DNA of 10,922 nucleotides from assembly GCA_002401105.1 (NCBI GenBank), contig NVSD01000003.1, positions 16,632-27,553 on the forward strand. Reading direction: 5' to 3'. This DNA is from Flavobacteriaceae bacterium. GTDB lineage: Bacteria > Bacteroidota > Bacteroidia > Flavobacteriales > Flavobacteriaceae. The translations under genes were made by a program, and so were the position numbers. Below the pieces are notes generated by a model that made no database searches, had not been told where the DNA came from, and saw only the letters and a list, made by a program, of their open reading frames with translations. Shown here piece by piece: positions 1 through 6,083 of this stretch; the first letter of the stretch is position 1, and each line of letters begins with the position of its first letter.

Positions 1-289
1 CTGCTTCCAAACCAGAGGCGCAATAACGGTTTAAAGACACTGCAGAAACATGGTTTCCATAGCCTGATTCTTGTGCCGCTACTTTGGCAATATTTCCACC
101 TTGTTCTCCTGCCTGAGTAACACATCCCATAATAATGTCTTCCACTAATAATGTGTTCAAATTATTTCTGAATTTAAGCGCTTCCAATAATGTGGTGGTT
201 AACTGAACTGGACTTACTTGAGAAAGTGAACCTGTTGGTTTTCCAATACCCCTTGGAGTTCGAACAGCGTCGTAAATATATGCTTCCAT
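1..289 (-). CDS. Acetyl-CoA C-acyltransferase (thiolase), N-terminal part, cut by window edge
   Basis: Only the first 96 codons are present; the gene runs off the left edge. The translation begins MEAYIYDAVRTPRGIGKP, the usual thiolase opening (D-A-V-R-T-P). It reaches the nucleophile loop N-R-Y-C-A-S-G-L-E-A, in which Cys90 is the acyl-accepting cysteine of the thiolase family. The stretch G-C-V-T-Q-A-G-E-Q-G-G-N-I-A before it is also typical. Thiolases of this kind cleave 3-ketoacyl-CoA with CoA in beta-oxidation, or run the reverse condensation; the fragment does not show which substrate is used, although the R-T-P-R-G style resembles FadA/FadI-like enzymes more than short-chain biosynthetic ones. 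The ATG at 287-289 has no Shine-Dalgarno but an A-rich leader, as is normal in Bacteroidota, and lies 55 nt after a good -7 box. Family assignment is firm; the precise role is inferred. Confidence 0.93.
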   Translation of the reverse strand, partial: MEAYIYDAVRTPRGIGKPTGSLSQVSPVQLTTTLLEALKFRNNLNTLLVEDIIMGCVTQAGEQGGNIAKVAAQESGYGNHVSAVSLNRYCASGLEA

Positions 290-344
290 AAATTGACTTT
301 TTTAAGAATGATGTATGTTATCGATATATGTGACCGACTAGTTA

Positions 345-375
345 CAAATATATAGTTTTTTTTGTAAATGCCAAA
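345..375 (-). promoter_or_regulatory. Bacteroidota-type promoter of the thiolase gene
   Basis: On the minus strand the -7 box TATATTTG (345-352) fits the Bacteroidota consensus TAnnTTTG. A TTTG at 372-375 lies 19 nt upstream, where the -33 element belongs. Transcription should start near 338-340, giving a leader of about 50 nt before the thiolase ATG at 289. This is the best two-part promoter match in the window. Confidence 0.7.
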
Positions 376-1030
376 TTATCAGTGATTGACGGATTTGAAT
401 GTACAAGTTAGTATAAAAAACATAAATAAATTTTGAGTACCAATTAAACTAAGTAGTGGTGTGGTGTAAAGTCTACAGTTTTTTCACTGACCTTGAGGAA
501 GGGAAAAAAAACTATATATAAAATTAACATGGGACTATAATATATATAGCCGTATCTATTTTGTGGTTCTAATTACTAGCAACAATAAAAAATCCCATTT
601 GATATGTGTTCTTGTGTATATGTGGTACTATTTAGTATGTTGTTTTTTGATTGAAATCGACTTGCAATGTCCAAATTGAGCTAATGAAAGGTAAAAAAGA
701 AGGTGTTTAGGAATTATATAATGGTTCGGCTCCAAAAACTGTTAGTTGTGAATATTCAAATGTTAGAAGGAGTCGTTTTAATCATTAGGTGTCTTGTGTT
801 AAGCCTGTTTTTGTGTTTTATTATTTAGTGAACTCCTTTAATTGAGGTGTTTATAATAAATATGTTTCGGTTTTCGTGTTTTGAAAATAGAAATAATTGT
901 CTTATCCTTGTGCGTGACTGATTGGTTACAAAATGGATAGTTAAACATGTTTTTAGTGATAACATCCTAATTATTGTGTTTGAAAAGAGGAATAATCATT
1001 CAATTTTTATCAATAAAAAATAGTGAAACA
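376..1030. other. Long non-coding stretch without a recognised gene
   Basis: About 655 bases, or 740 counting the thiolase leader, hold no convincing reading frame on either strand and no tRNA or rRNA. The stretch is AT-rich with stops in every frame. It contains an AT-rich inverted repeat (512-549), a 12-bp palindrome TACTATTTAGTA (626-637), and only near-matches to the -7 box, for example TATGTTTC at 861-868 with poor -33 spacing. It must hold the promoter of the transglutaminase-fold gene at 1031, but I cannot place it. An unannotated small RNA or a decayed gene is possible; nothing seen proves either. Confidence 0.5.
512..549. repeat. AT-rich inverted repeat in the intergenic stretch
   Basis: CTATATATA (512-520) and TATATATAG (541-549) are perfect reverse complements with a 20-nt spacer. 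The arms have low sequence complexity, so a chance origin in AT-rich DNA is quite possible. It lies between divergent genes and has no T-tract that would make it a terminator. Confidence 0.35.
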
Positions 1031-1690
1031 ATGGAAAAAGATGCAGTAAAAGAAACTTTTTATTTTGATTATTCATCGGAAATAATTCAAAAAATAATCC
1101 AGAAGTTGGATAAAAGAGAGGAAGAATCAGACTTAGATTTCTCCATAAAGGCGTACGCTTTTGTACGTGATTTTTGGCCTTATTATCCTTATCGTTTTAG
1201 CCTTAAAAATGAGGATTGGAAAGCCTCTAAAATTGCCGAGCAAAAAGCCGGGCATTGTTTGGATAAAAGCATCATTTTAATAAGTATTTTAAGAGCTGAA
1301 AATATCCCTGCGAAATTGGGTTTATCTCGTGTGAAAAATCACATTGCTGTAGAACAAATTGTTGAGAAATTTGGTTCCGATGAATTGGTTCCTCATGGTT
1401 ATGTGGATATTTTTTTAGAAGGAAAATGGGTCAAGGCAACGCCTGCATTTAATAAAGAATTATGTAAAAAAATGGGTGTACATGCCTTGGATTTTGATGG
1501 GAAAAACGATGCTGTTTTTCAAGAATTTGATGCCCAAGGCGCCAATTCGTTTATGGAGTACCTAGAGGATTATGGCACTTTTGATACGGTGCCTTTGGAG
1601 TATATGTTCCAATTGATGTGTGATACTTATCCTATGATTTCAAAAAAAGGCATAAAAATGGGAGACGTAATGGACTTGTCTTTGCTGTAA
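1031..1690 (+). CDS. Transglutaminase-like (papain-fold) domain protein
   Basis: A 219-residue protein without signal peptide or membrane segment, so probably cytoplasmic. The core resembles the transglutaminase-like superfamily: an alpha-helical lead-in (residues 35-70), the nucleophile motif K-A-G-H-C-L-D-K-S with Cys76, the helix I-S-I-L-R-A-E-N-I-P-A-K-L-G typical of this fold, and His122 in H-G-Y-V-D-I-F-L-E-G-K-W. The third catalytic residue, normally Asp at the D-P after the conserved Trp, is Thr137 here (W-V-K-A-T-P-A-F-N). Members of this fold act as cysteine proteases, amidases or crosslinkers; the substrate here is unknown. I chose the ATG at 1031 because the upstream in-frame TTG at 974 would add 19 residues (MCLKRGIIIQF...) that do not look like part of the domain. 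It stands alone, 261 nt before the next gene. Confidence 0.8.
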   Translation: MEKDAVKETFYFDYSSEIIQKIIQKLDKREEESDLDFSIKAYAFVRDFWPYYPYRFSLKNEDWKASKIAEQKAGHCLDKSIILISILRAENIPAKLGLSRVKNHIAVEQIVEKFGSDELVPHGYVDIFLEGKWVKATPAFNKELCKKMGVHALDFDGKNDAVFQEFDAQGANSFMEYLEDYGTFDTVPLEYMFQLMCDTYPMISKKGIKMGDVMDLSLL

Positions 1691-1807
1691 AAAAAGAGTA
1701 ATTTTATATAAAAATCATATAATACCTAAACCGTGATAGGCATGACACTCGGGTATGGAGTTGTTATGTTGATGATGTAAAATGATTTTTCTCCAAAAGG
1801 ATTATTC

Positions 1808-1821
1808 GTTACTTTAGTAAC
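1808..1821. repeat. 14-bp palindrome upstream of the first tetR gene
   Basis: GTTACTTTAGTAAC is a perfect palindrome (GTTACT / AGTAAC with TT in the centre). It lies about 100 bp upstream of the -7 box of the TetR gene at 1952. TetR operators are palindromic but usually overlap the promoter, so an operator role is only a possibility. Confidence 0.3.
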
Positions 1822-1918
1822 AACCTTACTATTTGGTGTTTTAATAACTGTGCTATTACCATGAATATAGAAATTAACAAAGAAAAAAAGTAGCGAGGTG
1901 TACCAATTTTTGTTTCCC

Positions 1919-1926
1919 TATATTTG
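1919..1926 (+). promoter_or_regulatory. -7 box of the first tetR gene
   Basis: TATATTTG fits the Bacteroidota -7 consensus TAnnTTTG. The -33 position holds only GTG (1898-1900, 18 nt upstream) rather than TTG, so the promoter may be weak. The expected transcript starts near 1931, about 20 nt before the GTG start at 1952. This supports that start over anything further upstream. Confidence 0.55.
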
Positions 1927-1951
1927 CGTGCAACTAAACCTATAACAATCC

Positions 1952-2530
1952 GTGAAAAAAGATAGAACCGCCACCGAAGAACGTATTTATACTGCCTTTT
2001 TAGATTTATTAGAAGAAACAGGCCCTCAAGGCGTTGGAATCAATGCTATTGCCAAAAAAGCAGGGGTGTCTAAAGAATTGATTTATCGCTATTTTGGAGG
2101 GATGAAAGGCCTATTGTTACAATTGGCAAAAAAAGGAGATTTTTTCAAATCTATTGTGGATTATGACAGCGATGATACAAGTAAAGAATACCTAAAATAT
2201 ATTACTGCGCAAGGAACCAAAGAATTACGTGAAAATGTGCTCGCTCAGGAATTATTGCGTTGGCCATTGATTGAAAATAACGAAAATACTAAGGAGCTTT
2301 TTAAGTTTACAAACGCTCAGGTAGGCGGTGTTTTCCAAGTAGATAAAAATAATAAGCCTCTAAATCATGCTTTTCAGCTAATGATAGGCGGTTATATCTA
2401 CTTTACATTACTTTCTAAATTCAATAAATCATTCATTTCTACGGATTTACACGATCCAAAAACTTGGGAAAATTTTGATGAAGCAATTGCTCAAACTATT
2501 GACTTTTATCATAAAAAAGAAAAAGAATAG
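1952..2530 (+). CDS. TetR/AcrR-family transcriptional regulator
   Basis: A 192-residue protein of normal TetR length. The N-terminal DNA-binding domain covers residues 5-55, with the helix-turn-helix G-I-N-A-I-A-K-K-A-G-V-S-K-E-L-I-Y-R-Y-F at about 29-48, the classic TetR signature ending in YRYF. The C-terminal part (60-192) is the variable helical ligand and dimer domain and gives no clue to the ligand. It begins with GTG; no ATG is available upstream in frame after the predicted transcript start. A gene for a secreted beta-barrel-like protein follows 57 nt downstream on the same strand, so the regulator probably controls that gene and possibly itself. The spacer between them contains inverted repeats. 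Family certain, regulon inferred. Confidence 0.9.
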   Translation: MKKDRTATEERIYTAFLDLLEETGPQGVGINAIAKKAGVSKELIYRYFGGMKGLLLQLAKKGDFFKSIVDYDSDDTSKEYLKYITAQGTKELRENVLAQELLRWPLIENNENTKELFKFTNAQVGGVFQVDKNNKPLNHAFQLMIGGYIYFTLLSKFNKSFISTDLHDPKTWENFDEAIAQTIDFYHKKEKE

Positions 2531-2542
2531 CGTTTACATTTA

Positions 2543-2583
2543 TTCAGTAAATTAATCATTAATAAAACGATATAATTACTGAA
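2543..2583. repeat. Nested inverted repeats between tetR and the barrel gene
   Basis: TTCAGTAA (2543-2550) and TTACTGAA (2576-2583) form a perfect 8-bp inverted repeat with a 25-nt spacer. Inside the spacer TTAATCATTAA (2552-2562) is a perfect palindrome with a one-base centre. The outer right arm ends 4 nt before the ATG at 2588, so a hairpin would bury the ribosome-binding region. It could be an operator for the adjacent TetR protein or an mRNA structure; AT-rich chance pairing cannot be excluded. Confidence 0.4.
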
Positions 2584-2587
2584 AAAC

Positions 2588-3322
2588 ATGAAACGGTTCA
2601 CTCTGTTAGCGGTCTTATTTTTGCTAAAATATTCGCTAGTTGCACAATCTATCCAACCCTCTAGTACAGTGGGTGATCAATTTTTAAACTTCGATTTCGA
2701 ATCGTTGTACACAATTAGTAAAGGGGAAGATGGGAAAACTACCCATTGGACCATTCCTAATACCTTAATTAGGTATGGCTTAGGAGATGATTGGGAATTG
2801 CATTTTCTGATTCCTTTTTCAAAACAAAATCACTATTTGAATAGTGAAATGCAACCCAGTGTATTTGGCTTGGATGCCTTTAATATTGGTTTGGCTAAAA
2901 AATTATGTGTACAAGATGGATTGCGCCCGTCTATGGTGTTAATGACGCGGGTGACCTTACCAGGAGGAGATCAGGCTTTGTCTACTAATAACACGGCCAT
3001 ACGAGGTTCTTTAAATTTTGGTTATCAGTTAAACAATGCTACTAAAATCACCACAAATATTGGCTATAAATACAATCCTGTTATCGGGAATTGTGCTTAT
3101 TATATTTCCTATTTGACCTATAATTTTAACCCTCAATATTATTGTTATTTGGAGTTATTGGGCGATTTTGATACCAACCAATTCTTAGGAAATGATGTTA
3201 ATGTAGGGTTCGGAAATCAGTTTACTAAAAAACTATGCTTGGCACTTTCTGTATCTAAAAGTACCGTACATGATTCCTATAATTTTGGAGGTGTATTTAC
3301 TTGGAGTGTCGGGGTAATATAA
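2588..3322 (+). CDS. Secreted outer-membrane beta-barrel-like protein (MetA-type 'transporter' family)
   Basis: A 244-residue protein with a clear type I signal peptide: KR at the N-terminus, a hydrophobic stretch to about residue 18, and a likely cut after Ala19 in S-L-V-A|Q-S, the usual Bacteroidota pattern. The mature part alternates polar and hydrophobic residues in short strands rich in Tyr, Phe and Asn, for example around residues 25-70 and 145-190, and ends in hydrophobic T-W-S-V-G-V-I. The phrases I-R-Y-G-L-G-D-D-W-E-L-H-F-L-I-P and M-T-R-V-T-L-P-G-G resemble proteins placed in the 'MetA pathway of phenol degradation' barrel family. The substrate is unknown; proteins of this family are often misnamed after phenol degradation. 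It follows the TetR gene by 57 nt and is followed by a strong terminator. It may act as an outer-membrane channel switched by that regulator. Confidence 0.72.
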   Translation: MKRFTLLAVLFLLKYSLVAQSIQPSSTVGDQFLNFDFESLYTISKGEDGKTTHWTIPNTLIRYGLGDDWELHFLIPFSKQNHYLNSEMQPSVFGLDAFNIGLAKKLCVQDGLRPSMVLMTRVTLPGGDQALSTNNTAIRGSLNFGYQLNNATKITTNIGYKYNPVIGNCAYYISYLTYNFNPQYYCYLELLGDFDTNQFLGNDVNVGFGNQFTKKLCLALSVSKSTVHDSYNFGGVFTWSVGVI

Positions 3323-3346
3323 GAGTGTTAGGTCTTAAAAATATAT

Positions 3347-3385
3347 AAAAAAACGATTTTTCTAATCTAGAAAAATCGTTTTTTT
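3347..3385. terminator. Bidirectional rho-independent terminator
   Basis: Positions 3347-3364 pair perfectly with 3368-3385 (18 bp, 3-nt loop ATC). The core is ACGATTTTTCTA / TAGAAAAATCGT, flanked by seven A on the left and eight T on the right. It therefore terminates in both directions: the barrel gene ending at 3322 and the convergent protease gene ending at 3466. Confidence 0.92.
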
Positions 3386-3438
3386 TATGTGTTAGTTATG
3401 AGTAGTTAACGAATTGTTTCGAATACTAAATATATCCA

Positions 3439-3466
3439 CAGTCACCAGTCACCAGTCACCAATCAC
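3439..3466. repeat. Heptamer tandem repeat (CAGTCAC) at the protease stop codon
   Basis: Three exact copies of CAGTCAC (3439-3459) are followed by a variant copy, CAATCAC (3460-3466). The last base is also the last base of the protease stop codon (TAG on the minus strand, 3466-3468). The unit is much less AT-rich than the surrounding DNA. It is probably a short tandem repeat that expands by slippage; whether it is dispersed in the genome cannot be told from this window. Confidence 0.85.
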
Positions 3467-4713
3467 TATCTATGCGCAATACTATCTGCATGTTTATCGG
3501 GGTCGTTATTTACGGTACCATCAGTGCTGATGTTCCCCAAAAGTAACAATCCACATACATGCGGTGCCGCCATAGAGGTTCCACTAATGGTGTTATAACC
3601 ACCGCTTTTCCATGTTGATCTTACCGCGGATCCTGGGGCGCAATAGTCTATAGGTGGATTTCCGTAATTAGAAAACCAAGAGTAATTATCGTCGCTGTCC
3701 ATGGCTGAAACTGTATAAATATTTGTGTGATTTGCCCTTGCTGGTGAATGACTATTCGCATGGTCACTTTCGTTTCCTGCAGCTAATGCCACTTTAACTC
3801 CAGAAGCAGCTAATGCAATTACGGCATTGTCCAACGCTGTAGAAATACCACCTCCTAAACTCATATTGGCTACATCTCCGTTGGATGCATTGGCGGTTAC
3901 ATAATCCACCCCTGCTATTACACCAGAATTACTACCGCTTCCGCGTCTATCCAAAACTCTTATTGCAACTACTGCTGCGCCTGGTGCAACACCTATAACT
4001 CCTGTACTATTGTTTTTAGCAGCTACGGTACCGGCTACATGAGTTCCATGTCCGTTTTGGTCATCTGCATCACCACGACGTAAAAAACTACGGCTATTGG
4101 CTATGTCGACATTTAAATCGGGATGGTCTAAATCTATCCCAGAATCTATAATCCAAGCCTTGGCATCCCCTGTATAATTAGAAACTCCTCCAACACGGCT
4201 TATGCCCCAAGGTGTGGTTTGTGCAACAGTACCGCCGCCTCCATTTCCTGGTTTACGTTCCGGCTTGCCTTTATATGTTTCTATTGGGCTTAATAGAAAC
4301 GTGTAATCTTGCTCTATATATTTAATACGTTTGTCTTTGAGTAATACATTCAATTGAGCATCGTTTAATAAAGCCGAAAACCCGTTAAAAGTACGTGCGT
4401 AAGTATGACCTATTTGATGTTCTTTTATCCCTGCTTTTGAAAATAATGTAGGGACTTGTTTTTTTAGTGATTGTAATTTAGATGCGTAAGGCAAAACGGA
4501 GCCCTTATTATAATTAGGTGTAAATAAATCATTTAATACAATGATGTACTGATCATTAATAGGTGTAATACTAAATGTAGCAATGGAAGGATTGTCTTCC
4601 TGAATTGTTTGTACTTCTAGTTCTTGATTGTCATTACAAGAAGACATAAAAAGGAGGCTTAGACTCCATAATACAACAAGTCCGTGTTTTAAAATAAGTG
4701 TGTTTTTTTTCAT
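3466..4713 (-). CDS. Subtilisin-like serine protease (S8 family), lipoprotein with I9 propeptide
   Basis: A 415-residue protein with all parts of a secreted proteinase K/subtilisin-type enzyme. Residues 1-25 form a lipoprotein signal ending S-L-L-F-M-S-S|C, so Cys26 is probably lipidated; the acidic stretch after it (N-D-N-Q-E-L-E) resembles the surface-export signal known for Bacteroidota lipoproteins. Residues about 50-137 are an inhibitor I9 propeptide ending K-Y-I-E-Q-D. The catalytic domain starts near T-P-W-G-I (167) and shows Asp190 (D-S-G-I-D), His222 (G-H-G-T-H-V-A-G-T), oxyanion Asn314 (A-A-G-N-E) and Ser380 (S-G-T-S-M-A-A-P-H). The C-terminal D-G-T-V-N-N-D-P-D-K-H-A-D-S-I-A-H-R looks like a natural end; no type IX secretion domain is present. 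It likely degrades extracellular protein. A small aspartyl protease gene lies 120 nt upstream on the same strand. Confidence 0.95.
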   Translation of the reverse strand: MKKNTLILKHGLVVLWSLSLLFMSSCNDNQELEVQTIQEDNPSIATFSITPINDQYIIVLNDLFTPNYNKGSVLPYASKLQSLKKQVPTLFSKAGIKEHQIGHTYARTFNGFSALLNDAQLNVLLKDKRIKYIEQDYTFLLSPIETYKGKPERKPGNGGGGTVAQTTPWGISRVGGVSNYTGDAKAWIIDSGIDLDHPDLNVDIANSRSFLRRGDADDQNGHGTHVAGTVAAKNNSTGVIGVAPGAAVVAIRVLDRRGSGSNSGVIAGVDYVTANASNGDVANMSLGGGISTALDNAVIALAASGVKVALAAGNESDHANSHSPARANHTNIYTVSAMDSDDNYSWFSNYGNPPIDYCAPGSAVRSTWKSGGYNTISGTSMAAPHVCGLLLLGNISTDGTVNNDPDKHADSIAHR

Positions 4714-4833
4714 AATAGATTTTTTTTTAAGCTTAAGATACTTAATTAAAATAATCTAAACAAATACTAATGAGTGTATTATGTATGAAGCGTTATGTTT
4801 TATTCTTGTTGGTGAAGTTTGAAACGGAAACTT

Positions 4834-5286
4834 TTAAAATTTATATACCAGTTTTTTTAGGTACACGCGTTTCTTTTTATAATCTATAATTGCTTTTCCT
4901 TTTTCTAAAATATCAGCGCCTATAATACCATCTATTGCCTGTTCCGATTGTTGTTCCAATGCGGTGTTTACATGCGTTAGGTCAAAAACCACCAAAGTGA
5001 GGGCCTTGTATTTCCAATCCTTTATTGCAATCGAATTTTTAGGAGAAATTTTGGTTTCCATATCCACAGCTCCTGCTCCTGCTGCTTTGGTGTCTGTTTC
5101 TTCTACGGCTAACTTAAATTTTTCGATACCTTCAAATCCTACACAAGAACTAGAAGCCCCTGTGTCCAATATAAAGCGACCTTTAATCCCGTTTATACTC
5201 GCTTTTATCTCCAAATGTTTGCTCGTCATGGTGCGTAGTTTTATGGATGTATAGCCTTTTCGTTTTAAGATATATTTCAAGCGCAT
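4834..5286 (-). CDS. Retropepsin-like aspartyl protease
   Basis: A 150-residue protein with the single-domain retropepsin-like pattern. A first beta-hairpin leads into F-I-L-D-T-G-A-S-S-S-C-V with catalytic Asp41 in the D-T-G-A-S motif. A glycine- and alanine-rich flap region follows (A-A-G-A-G-A, 68-73), then the second conserved hydrophobic-glycine motif I-D-G-I-I-G-A-D-I-L (118-127), and finally the strand A-I-I-D-Y-K-K-K-R-V-Y-L. Such proteins work as homodimers, each subunit giving one Asp. There is no signal peptide; the N-terminus is basic, so a cytoplasmic place is likely. Substrate unknown. The ATG at 5284-5286 is followed by about 24 residues before the domain; a later Met at residue 20 is a possible shorter start. 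It is divergent from the TPR-like gene at 5491 and 120 nt upstream of the subtilase. Confidence 0.85.
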   Translation of the reverse strand: MRLKYILKRKGYTSIKLRTMTSKHLEIKASINGIKGRFILDTGASSSCVGFEGIEKFKLAVEETDTKAAGAGAVDMETKISPKNSIAIKDWKYKALTLVVFDLTHVNTALEQQSEQAIDGIIGADILEKGKAIIDYKKKRVYLKKLVYKF

Positions 5287-5333
5287 TGTGTTGTTTTTTG
5301 TAAATCTAGGCTTTTTAATTTCAATATGTTGGA

Positions 5334-5365
5334 TTGCTTCCTCCGATAATAAACCACTACATTTG
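5334..5365 (+). promoter_or_regulatory. Promoter for the TPR-like membrane protein gene
   Basis: TACATTTG (5358-5365) fits the -7 consensus TAnnTTTG, and TTG at 5334-5336 lies 21 nt upstream at the -33 position. Transcription would start near 5370, leaving a leader of about 120 nt before the ATG at 5491. A 17-codon reading frame (5379-5432) lies in that leader. Confidence 0.55.
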
Positions 5366-5490
5366 TCCTGTCTAATTTATGATGTACGATTTGATTTCTA
5401 TGGTTTTTGAATGCTCAAATTTCTACATATAATAATACTGTGATTTCCACATTATTCTGACATATTTACCTAACATAAAACACCTCTAAA

Positions 5491-6030
5491 ATGAGCGAAG
5501 AAAATCATTTAGCTAAAAATAAAGAACAATCAATGTTTACCGGAAAAGGATCTCGTAAAGCCATGTTTATGGGCTTTTTAGTTGGTTTGTTTTTGTTGTG
5601 CATCATGGTTTTTTTTAATCAAAGAAATGCACCGACATATTCGGAATATGCTATCCATACACCAATGGAATTAGGTCAATTTGTGGGTGATTCGGAATTG
5701 AGTAATTTGGGAGTACATGCGTTTAATAGTCAAGATTATGATGCTGCGGCACATCATCTAAAAAAACTTGCAGCTTTAAGCCGAGAAAATAAAATACCGC
5801 AATTATACTACGGAATTTCGCTATTGGAAATCGATAAAATTGCTACGGCAACTACTGTTTTTTCTGCCATTTCAAGTGGAGAGACTCCTCTTAATTATAC
5901 CGCGCAATGGTACACAGCACTTGGCTATTTAAAAGCAGGGAAATTAGAATGGTGTATCGCTGTTTTAGAAGAGATACCCTCAGAAGCAACTGAATTTATG
6001 AAGGCGCAAGAATTATTGAAACGATTCTAA
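5491..6030 (+). CDS. Single-pass membrane protein with TPR-like helical domain
   Basis: A 179-residue protein of unknown function. Residues 1-24 are polar and basic, residues about 25-42 form one membrane segment (M-F-M-G-F-L-V-G-L-F-L-L-C-I-M-V-F-F), and the rest is helical. Positive charges before the segment (K19, R22, K23) suggest the N-terminus is cytoplasmic and the C-terminal domain periplasmic. From residue 68 the pattern L-G-V-H-A-F-N-S-Q-D-Y-D-A-A-A-H-H-L-K-K-L and later W-Y-T-A-L-G-Y-L-K-A-G-K-L resembles two to three tetratricopeptide-type helical hairpins, a protein-binding scaffold. Similar anchored TPR proteins are common in Bacteroidota and often lack a defined role. tatD follows 53 nt downstream, but tatD has its own promoter-like sequence, so a functional link is not assured. 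Confidence 0.7.
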   Translation: MSEENHLAKNKEQSMFTGKGSRKAMFMGFLVGLFLLCIMVFFNQRNAPTYSEYAIHTPMELGQFVGDSELSNLGVHAFNSQDYDAAAHHLKKLAALSRENKIPQLYYGISLLEIDKIATATTVFSAISSGETPLNYTAQWYTALGYLKAGKLEWCIAVLEEIPSEATEFMKAQELLKRF

Positions 6031-6049
6031 TCGAAGAGAAATACAGACC

Positions 6050-6079
6050 CTGTTTTTTCTAAATAAAAAGCTACATTTG
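6050..6079 (+). promoter_or_regulatory. Promoter placed directly before the tatD start codon
   Basis: TACATTTG (6072-6079) is a consensus -7 box, with CTG (6050-6052, one mismatch to TTG) 19 nt upstream. The ATG of tatD begins only 5 nt after the box, at the expected transcript start. A leaderless or nearly leaderless mRNA is implied. Confidence 0.6.
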
Positions 6080-6083
6080 CCCC

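Noticed and set aside
723..733. GGTTCGGCTCC, which resembles a tRNA T-loop
   Set aside because: The stem is only about 3 bp, the conserved A of the loop is missing, and no acceptor, D or anticodon arm surrounds it.
842..868. Possible promoter TTG ... TATGTTTC before the transglutaminase-like gene
   Set aside because: The -7 box has a mismatch at its conserved G, and the spacing of 16 nt is too short for this promoter type.
974..1030. Upstream TTG start that would lengthen the transglutaminase-like protein by 19 residues
   Set aside because: The added residues do not resemble part of the domain, and the ATG at 1031 gives a sensible, compact protein.
4727..4736. Palindrome TTAAGCTTAA before the subtilase start
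   Set aside because: Ten bases of AT-rich symmetry with no link to a -7 box; likely chance.
4815..4833. AAGTTT/AAACTT hairpin directly after the aspartyl protease stop
   Set aside because: The stem is only 6 AT-rich pairs and no T-tract follows on the minus strand, so a terminator is not supported.
4964..5254. Plus-strand open frame opposite the aspartyl protease
   Set aside because: It is the antisense of a gene with clear D-T-G-A-S and G-I-I-G-A-D motifs and has no recognisable domain.
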